From NCBI RefSeq assembly GCF_014205765.1, contig NZ_JACIIZ010000008.1, positions 186,001 through 250,000 on the forward strand: DNA of 64,000 bases. Direction: 5' to 3'. Of this stretch, positions 22,803 through 32,018 are shown in pieces. The stretch comes from Nitrospirillum iridis. GTDB lineage: Bacteria; Pseudomonadota; Alphaproteobacteria; Azospirillales; Azospirillaceae. Below the pieces are notes generated by a model that was given only the letters and a program-made list of their open reading frames with translations, did not search any database and was not told where the DNA came from. The translations under genes and the position numbers were made by a program. Numbering within the stretch: position 1 is the first letter of the stretch; every line of letters begins with the position of its first letter.

Positions 22803-23246
22803 TCACCCACATCCGCCGCCGCCCGAGCCACAACTGGGGCCATGCCGGTGGGGGGCGGTGTCGCGGTTGAGGCCCTTGGCCTCCAGCTCGGCGAGATAGC
22901 GGGCCCAGCGCTCGTCATAGTCCAGGCCCAGCTCGTACAAATACTTCCAGGAGAAGATGCCGGTGTCGTGGCCGTCGTCGAAGATCAGGCGGACGCCGTA
23001 GTTGCCCACCGGCTCCAGCGCGGTGATGGCCACGGCGCGCTTGCCCGGGACGGTCTGCTTCTGGTCGGGGCTGTGGCCCTGCACCTCGGCCGACGGGCTT
23101 TCCACCCGCAGATATTCCGCCGGCAGGGTGGCGCGGGCGCCATCGTCGAAGCTGATGACCAGCACGCCCTCGGCCCGCTTCAGGCGCACTTCCGTGGGCC
23201 AGTGCCGGGTGCCGTGGGCGTCGGTGGCGAACGTCTCCTGGGTCAT
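22803..23246 (-). CDS. DUF971 (GBBH-like N-terminal domain) protein
   Basis: A 147-aa protein from ATG 23246. The DUF971 domain is recognised by WPTEVRLKRAEGVLVISFDDG, LRVESPSAEVQGH, GNYGVRLIFDDGHDTGIFSWKYLYELG, with a His/Cys/Gly-rich C-terminal tail. The fold resembles the N-terminal domain of gamma-butyrobetaine hydroxylase and family members are often linked to Fe-S proteins. Last gene of a four-gene minus-strand cluster beginning with cnoX. Confidence 0.9.
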   Translation of the reverse strand: MTQETFATDAHGTRHWPTEVRLKRAEGVLVISFDDGARATLPAEYLRVESPSAEVQGHSPDQKQTVPGKRAVAITALEPVGNYGVRLIFDDGHDTGIFSWKYLYELGLDYDERWARYLAELEAKGLNRDTAPHRHGPSCGSGGGGCG

Positions 23247-23256
23247 GGCCCGTCCC

Positions 23257-23442
23257 TCAATCATCCAGCGGGCGGGCTTCATCCACCAGCATGATGGGGA
23301 TGCCGTCGCGGATGGGATAGGCCAGGCGCGCCTGCGGGCTGATCAGTTCCTGGCGCTGGGCGTCATAGCTGAGCGGCCCCTTGGTCAGGGGACAGACCAG
23401 GATCTCCAACAGCTTGGGATCGACCTTGGCGGTATCGGACAT
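23257..23442 (-). CDS. Trm112-family zinc-ribbon-like protein (YcaR type)
   Basis: A 61-aa protein starting [27 protein letters not shown] and ending [19 protein letters not shown], diagnostic for the family. The bacterial proteins resemble the Trm112 methyltransferase activator but lack most zinc cysteines; here a single CP remains. It lies 10 bases before the DUF971 gene. Confidence 0.93.
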   Translation of the reverse strand: MSDTAKVDPKLLEILVCPLTKGPLSYDAQRQELISPQARLAYPIRDGIPIMLVDEARPLDD

Positions 23443-23466
23443 GGGAAAGGGTCCTTGAAATCGACA

Positions 23467-24135
23467 TCAATGGCGCGCGGTGTCGCCGTCCACCGATTCA
23501 TGCACCGCCATCTGCACCAATGCCAGCAGCATCGACGCGCGGGCGGCGAAATCCGGCGCCTCCAGTAGGGCCTGCTTCTCCGCCGGCGTGAAGGGGCACA
23601 GCATGGCCAGGGACGAGATCAGCTGTTCGTCGGGCGCCGATTCCAGCGCCTGCCAATTGACCGTCAGGTCGCGACGGGTGAAGTAGGGCCGCAACCCCGC
23701 CAGCAGGCCGACACGATCGAAGCCGCCGTTGGCCGGCACCGCATAGTCGCCGGCGAAGGGCGACCAGTCGGCCACGACGCGGCGATAGCCGCGCATGGTC
23801 GACACCTCCTGCTGGATGCGGAAGCGGCAGAGGCCGGTCAGCGTGATCAGGTACCGGCCGTCGTCGGTTTCGGCGAAGGCCGTCAGCCGGCCGCAGCAGC
23901 CGATGCCGGCCAGCGGTGGCTCAACGCCGCCGTCCCCCTCCGCGCCCGGTTCCATGGGCTGGATCATGCCGATGAGCCGGTCGCTGCCCAGACTGTCCTG
24001 CACCATGGCCAGGTAGCGCGGCTCGAAGATGTTGAGCGGCAACCGGGCCCTGGGCAGAAGCAGCACCCCCGTCAAGGGGAAGATGGGGATGCTGGCCGGC
24101 AACTGGTCGAACGTGGGGGCGAAGGGGGGCATCAC
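23467..24135 (-). CDS. LON substrate-binding-domain protein (no protease part)
   Basis: A 222-aa protein consisting of a Lon N-terminal domain alone: SIPIFPLTGVLLLPRARLPLNIFEPRYLAMVQDSL, then GIGCCGRLTAF and YLITLTGLCRFRI. No ATPase or protease domain is present, which is normal for this alphaproteobacterial family. Located between cnoX and the Trm112 gene, so a protein-quality role is plausible but not shown. Confidence 0.92.
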   Translation of the reverse strand: MMPPFAPTFDQLPASIPIFPLTGVLLLPRARLPLNIFEPRYLAMVQDSLGSDRLIGMIQPMEPGAEGDGGVEPPLAGIGCCGRLTAFAETDDGRYLITLTGLCRFRIQQEVSTMRGYRRVVADWSPFAGDYAVPANGGFDRVGLLAGLRPYFTRRDLTVNWQALESAPDEQLISSLAMLCPFTPAEKQALLEAPDFAARASMLLALVQMAVHESVDGDTARH

Positions 24136-24145
24136 ACCAGCGGCG

Positions 24146-25078
24146 TCAGGAGAACAGGATGGAGGAGAGCTTACGCCGACCCGCGATGGCCAGCGGATGC
24201 TTAAAGCCCAGCGCCTCGAAAAACTTCACCAACTGCTTGCGGGCCGCCTGCTCGTTCCACTCGCGGTCACGCTTCACGATGTCCAGCAGATGGTCCACCG
24301 CCGCCTCCTGCTGCCCGCCGGCGTAAAGCGCCAGGGCAAGGTCATAGCGCGCCTGGTGGTTGTCGGGGTCGGCCGCAACCGCCCGTTCCAGGTCACCCAG
24401 CGGGCCCATGTCCGCCGCCTGGCGGGCCAGCTCCATCTGGGTGCGGAGCGCCACGATCTCCGGCGCCTTGGCCAGGGCCGCCGGCGCCTGGTCCAGCATC
24501 TCCTGCGCCGTGTCGGCCTGGTCGGCCGCCAGCAGGCAGCGGATCAGGCCGGCGTAGGCGATGGCGTTCTCCGGCTCCTCGCCCAGGACCTCGTTGTACA
24601 GGGCGGCGGCGGTCTGGGCATCGCCCGACTCCAGCAGCTGGCCGGCCTCCTCCAGCACGGCGGCGATGTCGGCGGCGCCGGGCACGCCCCCCGCTATCTG
24701 CACTAGGCGGTCGATGAACTGCTTCACCTGGCTTTCCGGCAGGGCGCCGGTGAAGCCATCCACCGGGCGGCCCTGGAAGAAGGCGTAGACGGCGGGGATG
24801 GACTGGATGCGCAGCTGGCCGGCGATGGCCGGGTTCTGGTCGGTGTCGATCTTGACCAGCTTCACCGCCCCCTTGGCGGCCAGCACGGCCTTCTCGATGA
24901 TGGGACCCAGGGTCTTGCAGGGGCCGCACCACGGCGCCCAGAAGTCCACCAGCACCGGCACCTCGCGCGAGGCCTCGACGACATCGGCCATGAAGGTGCG
25001 GTCGCTGCTGTCCTTGATCAGGCTGGACTTGTCCACCGGGGCGTTGCCGCCGGGGGCGGCACTGGTCGGAAACTGCAT
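24146..25078 (-). CDS. cnoX: Chaperedoxin CnoX (thioredoxin-TPR, YbbN type)
   Basis: A 310-aa protein from ATG 25078: an N-terminal thioredoxin domain with an intact WCGPC active site (E. coli CnoX lacks the first pair), LVKIDTDQNPAIAGQLRIQSIPAVYAF, then tetratricopeptide-like helices ending with the family tail REWNEQAARKQLVKFFEALG. CnoX proteins protect substrates from over-oxidation and pass them to GroEL or DnaK. First gene of the cluster with Lon-N, Trm112 and DUF971. Confidence 0.92.
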   Translation of the reverse strand: MQFPTSAAPGGNAPVDKSSLIKDSSDRTFMADVVEASREVPVLVDFWAPWCGPCKTLGPIIEKAVLAAKGAVKLVKIDTDQNPAIAGQLRIQSIPAVYAFFQGRPVDGFTGALPESQVKQFIDRLVQIAGGVPGAADIAAVLEEAGQLLESGDAQTAAALYNEVLGEEPENAIAYAGLIRCLLAADQADTAQEMLDQAPAALAKAPEIVALRTQMELARQAADMGPLGDLERAVAADPDNHQARYDLALALYAGGQQEAAVDHLLDIVKRDREWNEQAARKQLVKFFEALGFKHPLAIAGRRKLSSILFS

Positions 25079-25376
25079 GGGTTCTCCATCCCTTCTCAGC
25101 CGCGGGACCGCCGCCCCACCCCTGGGGCGCGGCATGGGCCCCGCGCATAGGTCCCTGAAATGATCCCGGGGGGCCGCCGCCGCAAGGGGGATGAACCCCT
25201 GGCGTCACCGGCCACCGCGGGTGACCGGTACCTTATAGCCGTCCCGGCACGGGGAAAAAAGCCACCCGATTTTTCCCTGAAAAAAGCGCTTGCATTCGAT
25301 CCGCACCTGCATATTATCCGCGCTCACCGCCGGGGGGCACTGATCGCAAGGTCAGCGTCGAACGACGGGATGGAGC

Positions 25377-25451
25377 GCGGGCGTAGCTCAGGGGTAGAGC
25401 ACAACCTTGCCAAGGTTGGGGTCGAGGGTTCGAATCCCTTCGCCCGCTCCA
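25377..25451 (+). tRNA. tRNA-Gly(GCC), copy 1
   Basis: Cloverleaf: acceptor GCGGGCG/CGCCCGC, D-arm, anticodon stem CAACC/GGTTG with loop TTGCCAA (anticodon GCC), T-arm with GGTTCGAATCC, discriminator T and encoded CCA. An intrinsic terminator follows. Confidence 0.97.
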
Positions 25452-25470
25452 GTCTTCCTCCGGGAAGATC

Positions 25471-25515
25471 AAGCGAAAGAAAAGGCCGGGCCGGCAGGTT
25501 CGGCCTTTCGCTTTT
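25471..25515 (+). terminator. Terminator after tRNA-Gly copy 1
   Basis: AAAGGCCG pairs with CGGCCTTT, extended by AAGCG/CGCTT, followed by TTTTA. Confidence 0.75.
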
Positions 25516-25554
25516 ACGGGGGACATCCCCTGTGAAGGTCAGAGACTGTGGTAC

Positions 25555-25629
25555 GCGGGCGTAGCTCAGGGGTAGAGCACAACCTTGCCAAGGTTGGGGT
25601 CGAGGGTTCGAATCCCTTCGCCCGCTCCA
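25555..25629 (+). tRNA. tRNA-Gly(GCC), copy 2
   Basis: Same 75-base sequence as copy 1, anticodon GCC and encoded CCA; the flanks differ apart from a few bases after CCA, so the duplication is limited to the gene itself. Followed by its own hairpin. Confidence 0.97.
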
Positions 25630-25667
25630 GTCTCTTCCAAGACATGGAATCATGACACGGCAGATCG

Positions 25668-25690
25668 AAGGCGCCCTCCCGGGCGCCTTT
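25668..25690 (+). terminator. Terminator after tRNA-Gly copy 2
   Basis: AAGGCGCCC-TCCC-GGGCGCCTT, a perfect 9-bp stem followed by TCGCGTTT. Confidence 0.75.
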
Positions 25691-25972
25691 CGCGTTTCAG
25701 GGCCTTGCGCCACCGGGCCCAGATAGCCGCTCCACCGGATCGGGGAACAGGGCGCGGATGGTTCTGAAGCGCCGGTTCATCACGGGACGGGCCTTGTCCC
25801 GGCTGCGGCGTATGGCGTGATCCCGCGCCCCTGGAATAAGACGTCCATGCAAACCGACTGGATGGTTTGTATTTTGGAAACACTCCTGGTATGCTTGGCG
25901 GCAAGAACGGGGCCCCGCCCCGATCCCGCGTCCCTTCGACGCCCCCGCCAACAGCCACCCCGGAATCCCGAC

Positions 25973-26161
25973 ATGACGATCCGCCGCCCGCATAAGCTCC
26001 CCTTCGCCCTGCTGATGCTGACCCTGGCCGCCGGCCTCAGCGGTTGCAGCGGCCTGATCGCCCTGCCGGTGCGGACCGCCAGCGCCGTGGTCAAGGTGGT
26101 GCCGGTGGCCGGTAATGTTGTGGCGGCCCCGCTGGACGTTGCCGCCGATGCCATCGACTGA
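25973..26161 (+). CDS. Small lipoprotein
   Basis: A 62-aa protein: MTIRRPHKLPFALLMLTLAAGLSGC forms a lipoprotein signal with lipobox LSGC, leaving a mature peptide of about 38 residues, SGLIALPVRTASAVVKVVPVAG and so on. It resembles the small DUF6726-type lipoproteins of Rhodospirillales as I remember them. Role unknown. Its end overlaps the next gene by 14 bases in another frame. Confidence 0.75.
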   Translation: MTIRRPHKLPFALLMLTLAAGLSGCSGLIALPVRTASAVVKVVPVAGNVVAAPLDVAADAID

Positions 26162-26426
26162 CGCCCCTGCTTGCGAAAGCTGCGGCGTGCGGCTGGACGG
26201 AAGCGGAGGGCGATGCCCGCGCTGTGCTGAGGCTCTGGCGCGCCATCCACTGGCCGATGCCGCCCTGGTGACCGCCCTGGCGGCGGGCGTCGCCATGCTG
26301 GTCATCGCGGCGACCTTCACCCTGACCGATGTGTCGGACCAGCCGAACGGCCGGGGGGCGCTGGGGCATGCCGTCACCAGCGGCGACGCGCTGGTGACGG
26401 CGTGGCGGCAACCGGGGCCCCGCTGA
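26148..26426 (+). CDS. Small zinc-ribbon membrane protein, hypothetical
   Basis: A 92-aa protein with two CxxC motifs near the N-terminus (CESCGVRL and CPRCAEAL), 13 residues apart, as in a zinc ribbon, followed by one membrane helix (ALVTALAAGVAMLVIAATFTL) and a short tail. It starts inside the preceding lipoprotein gene, suggesting coupling. No family recognised. Confidence 0.6.
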   Translation: MPSTDAPACESCGVRLDGSGGRCPRCAEALARHPLADAALVTALAAGVAMLVIAATFTLTDVSDQPNGRGALGHAVTSGDALVTAWRQPGPR

Positions 26427-26452
26427 AGCGCCCAGGGCGCAGGTCGATGCGG

Positions 26453-27457
26453 CTAGAACAACCGCCGCCAGTGCAGCACCACCAGGGAAGCCACGATCGT
26501 GAAGATCATGACGCCGCAGACCCAGAGGAAGCCGGCGTCATGGCCGCTCCACGGCAATCCGCCCACGTTCATGCCGAAGATGCCGGTGATCAGGTTCACC
26601 GGCAGCAGGATGGTGGTGACGATGGACAGGACGTAGAGGTTGCGGTTGGTGGCCTCGCTGAAGCGGTTGGACAGCTCGTCCTGCAACAGCCGGGCGCGCT
26701 CCTGCACCAGGTCCAGATCCTGGCTGACACCTTCCAGACGGTCGATCCCCTGGCGCAGGCGGGAGCGATCCTCCCCGCCACACCAGTGGGGCATGCGGCC
26801 CAGCGCCACGTTCAAGGCGGTGCGCTGCGGCCCCAGGTGCCGGCGCAGGCGGGCGGAGGTGCGGCGGATGCGGCCCAGCTTCTCCCCCTCATCCTCCAAC
26901 CGGTCGGCCAGCAGGGCGTCCTCCACGTCATCGACGTCGTCGGCCAGTTCGCTGACCTCCGCCGCCACGGTGTCGGTCAGGTGGAACATCAGGTGGGCGA
27001 CCAGGTCCACCGCGCTGACGGGCGCCAAGCCCTGGGCGATGGACCGGCGCAGCTGGTCCACCGCCATCAGCGGCTGACGCCGGGCGGTGATCACCAGGCG
27101 GGATTCCATGTAGATGCGCAGCTGGCCCAGGCCGCCGGCCGGATCGTCGAAGCGGTGGTGCAGATCGGCCAGCACACCGGTCAGCCCCTCCTCCCCCGCC
27201 GGTTCCAGACGGAAATGACTGTCCTGGCCCAGCAGGGCCTGGCGGCCGCCGCGCGGCAGGGTGGGCATGGCCTCGATCCATTGCCGCGCCCGCACGTCCA
27301 CCAGGTTGAAATGCAGCCAGACCAGGCCGTCCGCCTGGGCCATGGCGGCGGAGATGCCCGGCCAGGGGACAGGCGTCACCGTCCCGCCGCGGATGAGGAA
27401 CCCGCAGATCAGGCCATGTTCCTCACTGATGTCCGCCGCCGCGCGCGTCGTGCCCAT
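26453..27457 (-). CDS. CorA/ZntB-family divalent cation transporter
   Basis: A 334-aa protein (ATG 27457): a long cytoplasmic N-terminal domain (WLHFNLVDVRARQWI, LRIYMESRLVITARRQPL), a helical stalk, and two C-terminal membrane helices with the pore motif GMN in LITGIFGMNVGGLPW. The GMNxxGxPW form is typical of ZntB-like zinc transporters. Metal preference is inferred only. The frame extends 25 residues upstream with no family likeness. Confidence 0.9.
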   Translation of the reverse strand: MGTTRAAADISEEHGLICGFLIRGGTVTPVPWPGISAAMAQADGLVWLHFNLVDVRARQWIEAMPTLPRGGRQALLGQDSHFRLEPAGEEGLTGVLADLHHRFDDPAGGLGQLRIYMESRLVITARRQPLMAVDQLRRSIAQGLAPVSAVDLVAHLMFHLTDTVAAEVSELADDVDDVEDALLADRLEDEGEKLGRIRRTSARLRRHLGPQRTALNVALGRMPHWCGGEDRSRLRQGIDRLEGVSQDLDLVQERARLLQDELSNRFSEATNRNLYVLSIVTTILLPVNLITGIFGMNVGGLPWSGHDAGFLWVCGVMIFTIVASLVVLHWRRLF

Positions 27458-27621
27458 GGCCCCTCCCGCAAAACGGGGCGGTCCCGCCGCCGCCCGGCCT
27501 CTGTGATGCCGGGCAAAAACGGCCAACGTCAATGCCCTGATATCTTACCGCTTTGTGACAGCGCGCCCTTTCGGCACGGGCCGGGCGCGCGCGCGGCCCA
27601 CGGCATAAGGAAAAGCCGCCT

Positions 27622-28041
27622 TCAGAAGGGCTTGGCGATCACCAGGAACAGGATGCCCACCACCGCCAGCACGATCAAGGCGGGGATGAAGCGGATGAAG
27701 GCCGCGCGCCTGTCCTCCTGCCCGTTGGCCAGGCGGCGCAACGCCCCGGCTTGCGCCCCATGCAGGCCGGACAAGGCCGTGACCAGGGCCAGCTTGGCCC
27801 ACAGCCACCCGGCGGCGGGCAGCCATCCCCCCTTCAGCGCGAGGGTGAGGCCCAGGCCCCAGACCAGCAGGATGGCCGGCCCCGTCACCCAGCGGTGCCA
27901 GGCCCGCGCCGCCCGCCAGAACGCCGGGGAAACGGCATCGGCGCTGGGCACGAAGGCCAGCAGCAGGGCGGCGGCCAACAGGCCGGCCACGAAGGTGACG
28001 GCGGCGGCGGCGTGCAGCGATTCCAGCCAGAGATAGGGCAT
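27622..28041 (-). CDS. CopD-family membrane protein
   Basis: A 139-aa protein with four hydrophobic helices. MPYLWLESLHAAAAVTFVAGLLAAALLL and a second His in ARAWHRWVTGPAILLVWGLGLTL resemble CopD/HemJ-like four-helix proteins, which carry histidines for copper or heme. No copper gene is nearby. Assignment to CopD rather than a DUF2269-like family is moderate. Confidence 0.65.
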   Translation of the reverse strand: MPYLWLESLHAAAAVTFVAGLLAAALLLAFVPSADAVSPAFWRAARAWHRWVTGPAILLVWGLGLTLALKGGWLPAAGWLWAKLALVTALSGLHGAQAGALRRLANGQEDRRAAFIRFIPALIVLAVVGILFLVIAKPF

Positions 28042-28184
28042 GGGGTCGGTTTCCCGGAAGATCAAGAAGAGACGCCCCCTTGATATACCAGCCCATCATC
28101 GCGAGCAGGGGGCCACTTTGCCCAAGGCCGACGACCCCGGGAAGAAAGCTCCCCGGGGCCGCACCCTTGTCGCAAGCCAGCCCC

Positions 28185-28940
28185 TTAGACCTGGGCCAGG
28201 CCACCATCGATGAACAGCTCGGCGCCCGCCACATACCGGCTGTCGTCCGACGCCAGGAACAGGACGGCCTTGGCGATCTCCTCCGGCTCGCCCACGCGGC
28301 CCAGCGGCACCTGGCTGGCCATGTAGTCCAGCAGTCCCTGCTGTTGGGCGGCATCGGGGCCGGCCAGTTCCACCAGACCTGGCGTGCGGACGGGGCCGGG
28401 GCTGATGACGTTGACACGGATGCCGCGTTCCTTCAGGTCCAGGGTCCAACCGCGGGCCAGGCTGCGCACCGCCGCTTTCGACGCGCCGTAGACGCTGAAA
28501 GCCGCCGTGCCGGTGCTGCCGGCGATCGAGCCTGTGAGGATGACGGATGCGCCGTCGACCAGCAGGGGCAGCGCCTTCTGCACCGTGAACAGCACGGCCT
28601 TCACGTTGCGGCCGAAGATATCGTCGTAATGCTCCTCCGTGATCTGGCCCAGCGGCAGCATGCTGCCGCCGCCGGCGTTGGCGAACAGCACGTCGATGCG
28701 CCCGGCCTGGGCCTTGATCTGTTCATAGAGGCGGTTCAGGTCCGCCGGCTTGGCGCTGTCGGCCTGGATGCCCGTGGCGTTGGGCCCGATGGCCGCCACC
28801 GCCGCGCGCAGTTCCGCCTCGCGGCGGCCGGTGACGAAGACGCGGGCGCCTTCGGCGGCGAACGCCTGGGCGGTGGCGAAGCCGATGCCGCTGGTGCCGC
28901 CGGTGACAACAGCGATCTTACCTTCAAGTTTGCGAGCCAT
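28185..28940 (-). CDS. SDR-family oxidoreductase
   Basis: A 251-aa classical short-chain dehydrogenase: cofactor motif [13 protein letters not shown] motif in FANAGGGS, catalytic Ser (LTGSIAGS), Tyr and Lys in YGASK, and the PGPVRTPG segment. The Arg in TGRRE suggests NADP preference. Divergent from a LysR regulator across 139 bases, so probably its target. Substrate unknown. Confidence 0.92.
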   Translation of the reverse strand: MARKLEGKIAVVTGGTSGIGFATAQAFAAEGARVFVTGRREAELRAAVAAIGPNATGIQADSAKPADLNRLYEQIKAQAGRIDVLFANAGGGSMLPLGQITEEHYDDIFGRNVKAVLFTVQKALPLLVDGASVILTGSIAGSTGTAAFSVYGASKAAVRSLARGWTLDLKERGIRVNVISPGPVRTPGLVELAGPDAAQQQGLLDYMASQVPLGRVGEPEEIAKAVLFLASDDSRYVAGAELFIDGGLAQV

Positions 28941-29079
28941 TTCATCTTTCCTTTCAGTGCCTTGGTGACCGCCGCCGCGTCGTGGGCGGCTGATGGGTGA
29001 AAGATGTCGCCAAAGCCGTCATTTCAAAATAGAAAGGACTGAAAACTATCGTTGCAGGTTTGATGATGTCGGTTTCGCG

Positions 29080-30021
29080 ATGACCAAGGTGCCGGATTTC
29101 GAAGGCCTGGCCATGTTCGCCAAGGTGGCGGAGGAGCGGTCGTACGCCGCCGCCGCCCGCGCCATGGGCGTTTCCGTCGCCACCGTGTCGCGCGGCGTCA
29201 GCCGGCTGGAGGACAGGCTGGGCGCCCGCCTGTTCAACCGCACCTCGCGCCGTCTGGCCCTGACCGACGTGGGGGCCGCCCTGGCCGCGCGGGCGTCGCG
29301 CCTCTATGCCGAGGCGGAGGCGGTGGAGGACGCGGCGCGGGAGCTGTCCACCCGGCCCCGAGGCGTGGTGCGCCTGGCGGTCCCCATGACCTTCGGGGTG
29401 CGCTGGGTGGCACCGCTGATCCCAGCCTTCCTGCGGGAATATCCGGAGATCACCGTCGACCTGCACCTGAGCGACGCGGTGGTGGATCTGATCGGTGAGG
29501 GCTTCGACGCCGCCCTGCGCATCGCCGTGCTGCCCGACAGTTCGCTGGTGGCCCGCCAGTTGTGCCCGATCGCGCGGCACATCGTGGCGGCCCCCGCCTA
29601 CATCAATCGCTATGGCCGGCCCCACCATCCGGGCGAGCTGGCGGCCCATCACTGCCTGGGCTACGCCTACCGCGCCCGGCAGGATGTCTGGCGCCTGGCC
29701 ACACCGGCGGGGGAGGAGGCGGTGGTGACCCCCACCGGGCCTCTGCGCACCACCAATGCGGAGGCGCTGCTGCCCACCGTGCTGGATGGCTTGGCCATCG
29801 CCGAGCTTCCGGAATTCGTGGCCGCCGAGTATCTGGCCGATGGCCGGCTGGTGACCGTGCTGGATGGCTGGTCGCTGCCCCTGGGCGGGCTGTACCTGGT
29901 GACGCCGACCACCCGGGCCCGGCCCGCGAAGGTAGAGGCTCTGGCTGATTTCTTCACCGCGCATCTCACCCGCCCCGCCTGGCGGCATTCGCCCGGCCGG
30001 CCAGCCAGTGGCCTGGACTGA
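29080..30021 (+). CDS. LysR-family transcriptional regulator
   Basis: A 313-aa protein. The N-terminal winged helix-turn-helix is FAKVAEERSYAAAARAMGVSVATVSRGVSRLEDRLGARLFNRTSRRLALTDVG in pattern, followed by an inducer domain of the DsdC/CrgA-like subgroup (RLAVPMTFGVRWVAPLIPAFL). LysR proteins usually control the divergent neighbour, here the SDR gene. ATG 29080 gives the standard length. Confidence 0.94.
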   Translation: MTKVPDFEGLAMFAKVAEERSYAAAARAMGVSVATVSRGVSRLEDRLGARLFNRTSRRLALTDVGAALAARASRLYAEAEAVEDAARELSTRPRGVVRLAVPMTFGVRWVAPLIPAFLREYPEITVDLHLSDAVVDLIGEGFDAALRIAVLPDSSLVARQLCPIARHIVAAPAYINRYGRPHHPGELAAHHCLGYAYRARQDVWRLATPAGEEAVVTPTGPLRTTNAEALLPTVLDGLAIAELPEFVAAEYLADGRLVTVLDGWSLPLGGLYLVTPTTRARPAKVEALADFFTAHLTRPAWRHSPGRPASGLD

Positions 30022-30082
30022 TACCTGCCGTGGCAAAGTCGCTCTACAGTCCGGCCGCGTGCGGCATTAGGGTCGCCGTCCC

Positions 30083-30991
30083 ATGAGGACAAGCGCCATG
30101 ACACCCCGCCTATACCTGACCTTCCCCTTGATGGCCGTGCTGATCTGGACCGGCAACAACCTGGTGACCCGGGCCTCGGCCGGCGCCATCCCGCCCAGCG
30201 TCATCGCCTTCGACCGCTGGTTCCTGGCGTTCGTGCTGCTGACGCCGTTCTGCCTGCGGGGCAGCTGGGCGCGGCGGGCGGTCATCCGCCGGCACCTGCC
30301 CCAGATCGTCGTTCTGGGCCTACTGGGTATGGCGCTGTACCAGGGGTTGGCCTACTACGCGGCGGCCAGCACCAGCGCCACCAACATCGGCATCTTCGTG
30401 GCGCTGGTGCCCTTGCTGACCCTGGGTATCAGCGCCGTGTGGCTGCGGCAGCGGCATGGCCCCCTGGCCGTGGTCGGCGGGCTGGTGTCACTGGCCGGCA
30501 TCCTGTTCGTGCTGGGCCAGGGCGATTATGGCCGCCTGTGGTCCCACGGCGTGGGCCGGGGCGACGCCCTCATGCTGGGTGCCTGCCTCGCCTACGCGGC
30601 CTATGGCGTCTGCCTGAAGCGCTGGCCCCTGCCCCTGCCGGTGTGGACATCGCTCTATGCCCAGGTGGCGGCGGGCCTGGTCTTCCTGCTGCCGGGCTAT
30701 CTCATGGCGCCATCGGCACCGGCCACGCCCGCCACCATCGCCATGGTGGCGTATGCCGGCATCCCGACCTCCATCCTGGCGCCGGTGCTGTGGATGCAGG
30801 GGGTGAAGCATCTGGGACCGGGGCGCACCGCCATCTTCATGAACCTGCTGCCCATCACCACCGCCGTGCTGGCCGCCCTGCTGCTGGGCGAGGTGCTGCA
30901 CCCCTACCATCTGGTGGGTGGCGGCCTGGTGGTGCTGGGCATCGCGTTGGCCCAGCGGCCCGCGCGGCCCCGGCCAGCCGCCGAAGCTTGA
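30083..30991 (+). CDS. EamA-family (DMT) metabolite exporter
   Basis: A 302-aa, ten-helix inner-membrane protein made of two EamA repeats. MAVLIWTGNNLVTRASAGAIPPSVIAFDRWFLA and the second-half GRTAIFMNLLPITTAVLAALLLGEVLHPYHLVGGGLVVLG are typical. These exporters often move amino acids or other small metabolites; cargo unknown. Its TGA stop lies at the edge of a dispersed repeat. Confidence 0.92.
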   Translation: MRTSAMTPRLYLTFPLMAVLIWTGNNLVTRASAGAIPPSVIAFDRWFLAFVLLTPFCLRGSWARRAVIRRHLPQIVVLGLLGMALYQGLAYYAAASTSATNIGIFVALVPLLTLGISAVWLRQRHGPLAVVGGLVSLAGILFVLGQGDYGRLWSHGVGRGDALMLGACLAYAAYGVCLKRWPLPLPVWTSLYAQVAAGLVFLLPGYLMAPSAPATPATIAMVAYAGIPTSILAPVLWMQGVKHLGPGRTAIFMNLLPITTAVLAALLLGEVLHPYHLVGGGLVVLGIALAQRPARPRPAAEA

Positions 30992-31124
30992 TGCCAACGG
31001 TATGAGACATGCCTCATACCGCTGTAGGACGCGACCGCGTCCGCCGGAGTTTTCCGGGGAACGCCAGCAAACTGGAAAACGAGGACAAGCCAAGCCGCCG
31101 GACGCCGGCGCCCGGCGGTTGAGG
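30990..31124 (-). repeat. Dispersed structured intergenic repeat, locus C
   Basis: Read on the minus strand it has the same layout as copies at 47583 and 62022: CCTCAA-CGCCGG start, stem GCCGG-CGT-CCGGC, TTGGCTTGTCCTC, stem TTTTCC...GGAAAA, CTCCGGCGG, stem GGACGC-GGTC-GCGTCC, TA, then CAGCGGTATGAG and CTCATACCGTTG. It fills the gap between convergent stop codons, overlapping the eamA TGA and ending three bases from the dehydrogenase stop. Confidence 0.85.
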
Positions 31125-31127
31125 GCG

Positions 31128-31997
31128 TCACTGTACGGTATACAGGCGGATGAGGGCCGAGACGTTGTCCGCCCCGAAGCCGGCCTCCGCCGCGCGTTCC
31201 AGCACCCCCAGGGTCGCATCCGCCACCGGGGTGTCGGCCTTGACCGCGTCCGCCCCGTGCGTCGCGTAGCGGAAGTCCTTGGCCATCAGGTCAACGGGGA
31301 ACCGCACGGCGAAGTCGCCGGCCAGCATCATGCGGGCATAGTTGGCGGCGGCCGGGCTGGCCACGGGCAGGGTCGCCAGGATGTCCAGGGCGGCGGGCCC
31401 GTCGAACCCGGCCTTGCCCAGGAAGCCCATCATCTCCGCCCAGGCGGCCAGCTGGATGCCCAGCAGGCTATTCACCGCCAGCTTCAGCACCGCACCCCGC
31501 CCCACGGGCCCGACATGGTGGATGGCCGATGCCAAGGGGGCGAGCGCCGGCTGGGCCTGGGCGTAGGCCACCGCGTCACCGCCGGCCAGGATGATCAGCT
31601 TGCCCTCCTGCGCCTGGGGCAGGGAGCCCACTACCGGCGCCTCCAGAAAGGCGGCGCCCGCGCCGGTCACCGCCGCCACCATCTCCCCCGCCCAGGCGGG
31701 GGAGATGGTGCTGCACTCGATGGCCAGCGCGCCGGGGGCGAGGCCGGCCAGGGCGCCGGTCTCCCCATCCAGCCAGACGGCGCGGGACGCGATGTCGTCG
31801 GCCACCATGGCGAGGACGAATTCCGCCCCCTCCGCCGCCGCGCGCGGGCTGGGGGCGGCCGTGGCCCCCTGTGCCACCAGGCCCGCCACCGGGCCGGGGG
31901 AGCGGTTCCACACCGTGACGGCGTGGCCCGCCTTGATCAGGTTCGCGGCCATGCGGGCGCCCATCCCGCCCAGGCCCAGGAATGCGATCTTGCTCAT
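31128..31997 (-). CDS. NAD(P)-dependent beta-hydroxyacid dehydrogenase
   Basis: A 289-aa protein of the 3-hydroxyisobutyrate dehydrogenase / tartronate semialdehyde reductase / GLYR family. Rossmann motif GLGGMGARMAANL, NRSP after beta-2 suggesting NADP, substrate loop FLEAPVVGSLPQAQEGKL, and catalytic lysine in GRGAVLKLAVNSLL, with KDFRYA near the C-terminus. Upstream on the same strand is an SDR gene, 21 bases away; likely cotranscribed. Confidence 0.92.
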   Translation of the reverse strand: MSKIAFLGLGGMGARMAANLIKAGHAVTVWNRSPGPVAGLVAQGATAAPSPRAAAEGAEFVLAMVADDIASRAVWLDGETGALAGLAPGALAIECSTISPAWAGEMVAAVTGAGAAFLEAPVVGSLPQAQEGKLIILAGGDAVAYAQAQPALAPLASAIHHVGPVGRGAVLKLAVNSLLGIQLAAWAEMMGFLGKAGFDGPAALDILATLPVASPAAANYARMMLAGDFAVRFPVDLMAKDFRYATHGADAVKADTPVADATLGVLERAAEAGFGADNVSALIRLYTVQ

Positions 31998-32018
31998 GCC
32001 CTCATGCTCCCTGACGGC

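Noticed and set aside
30990-31124. Insertion sequence or transposase remnant
   Set aside because: No coding potential; the unit is too short and matches the intergenic repeat family.
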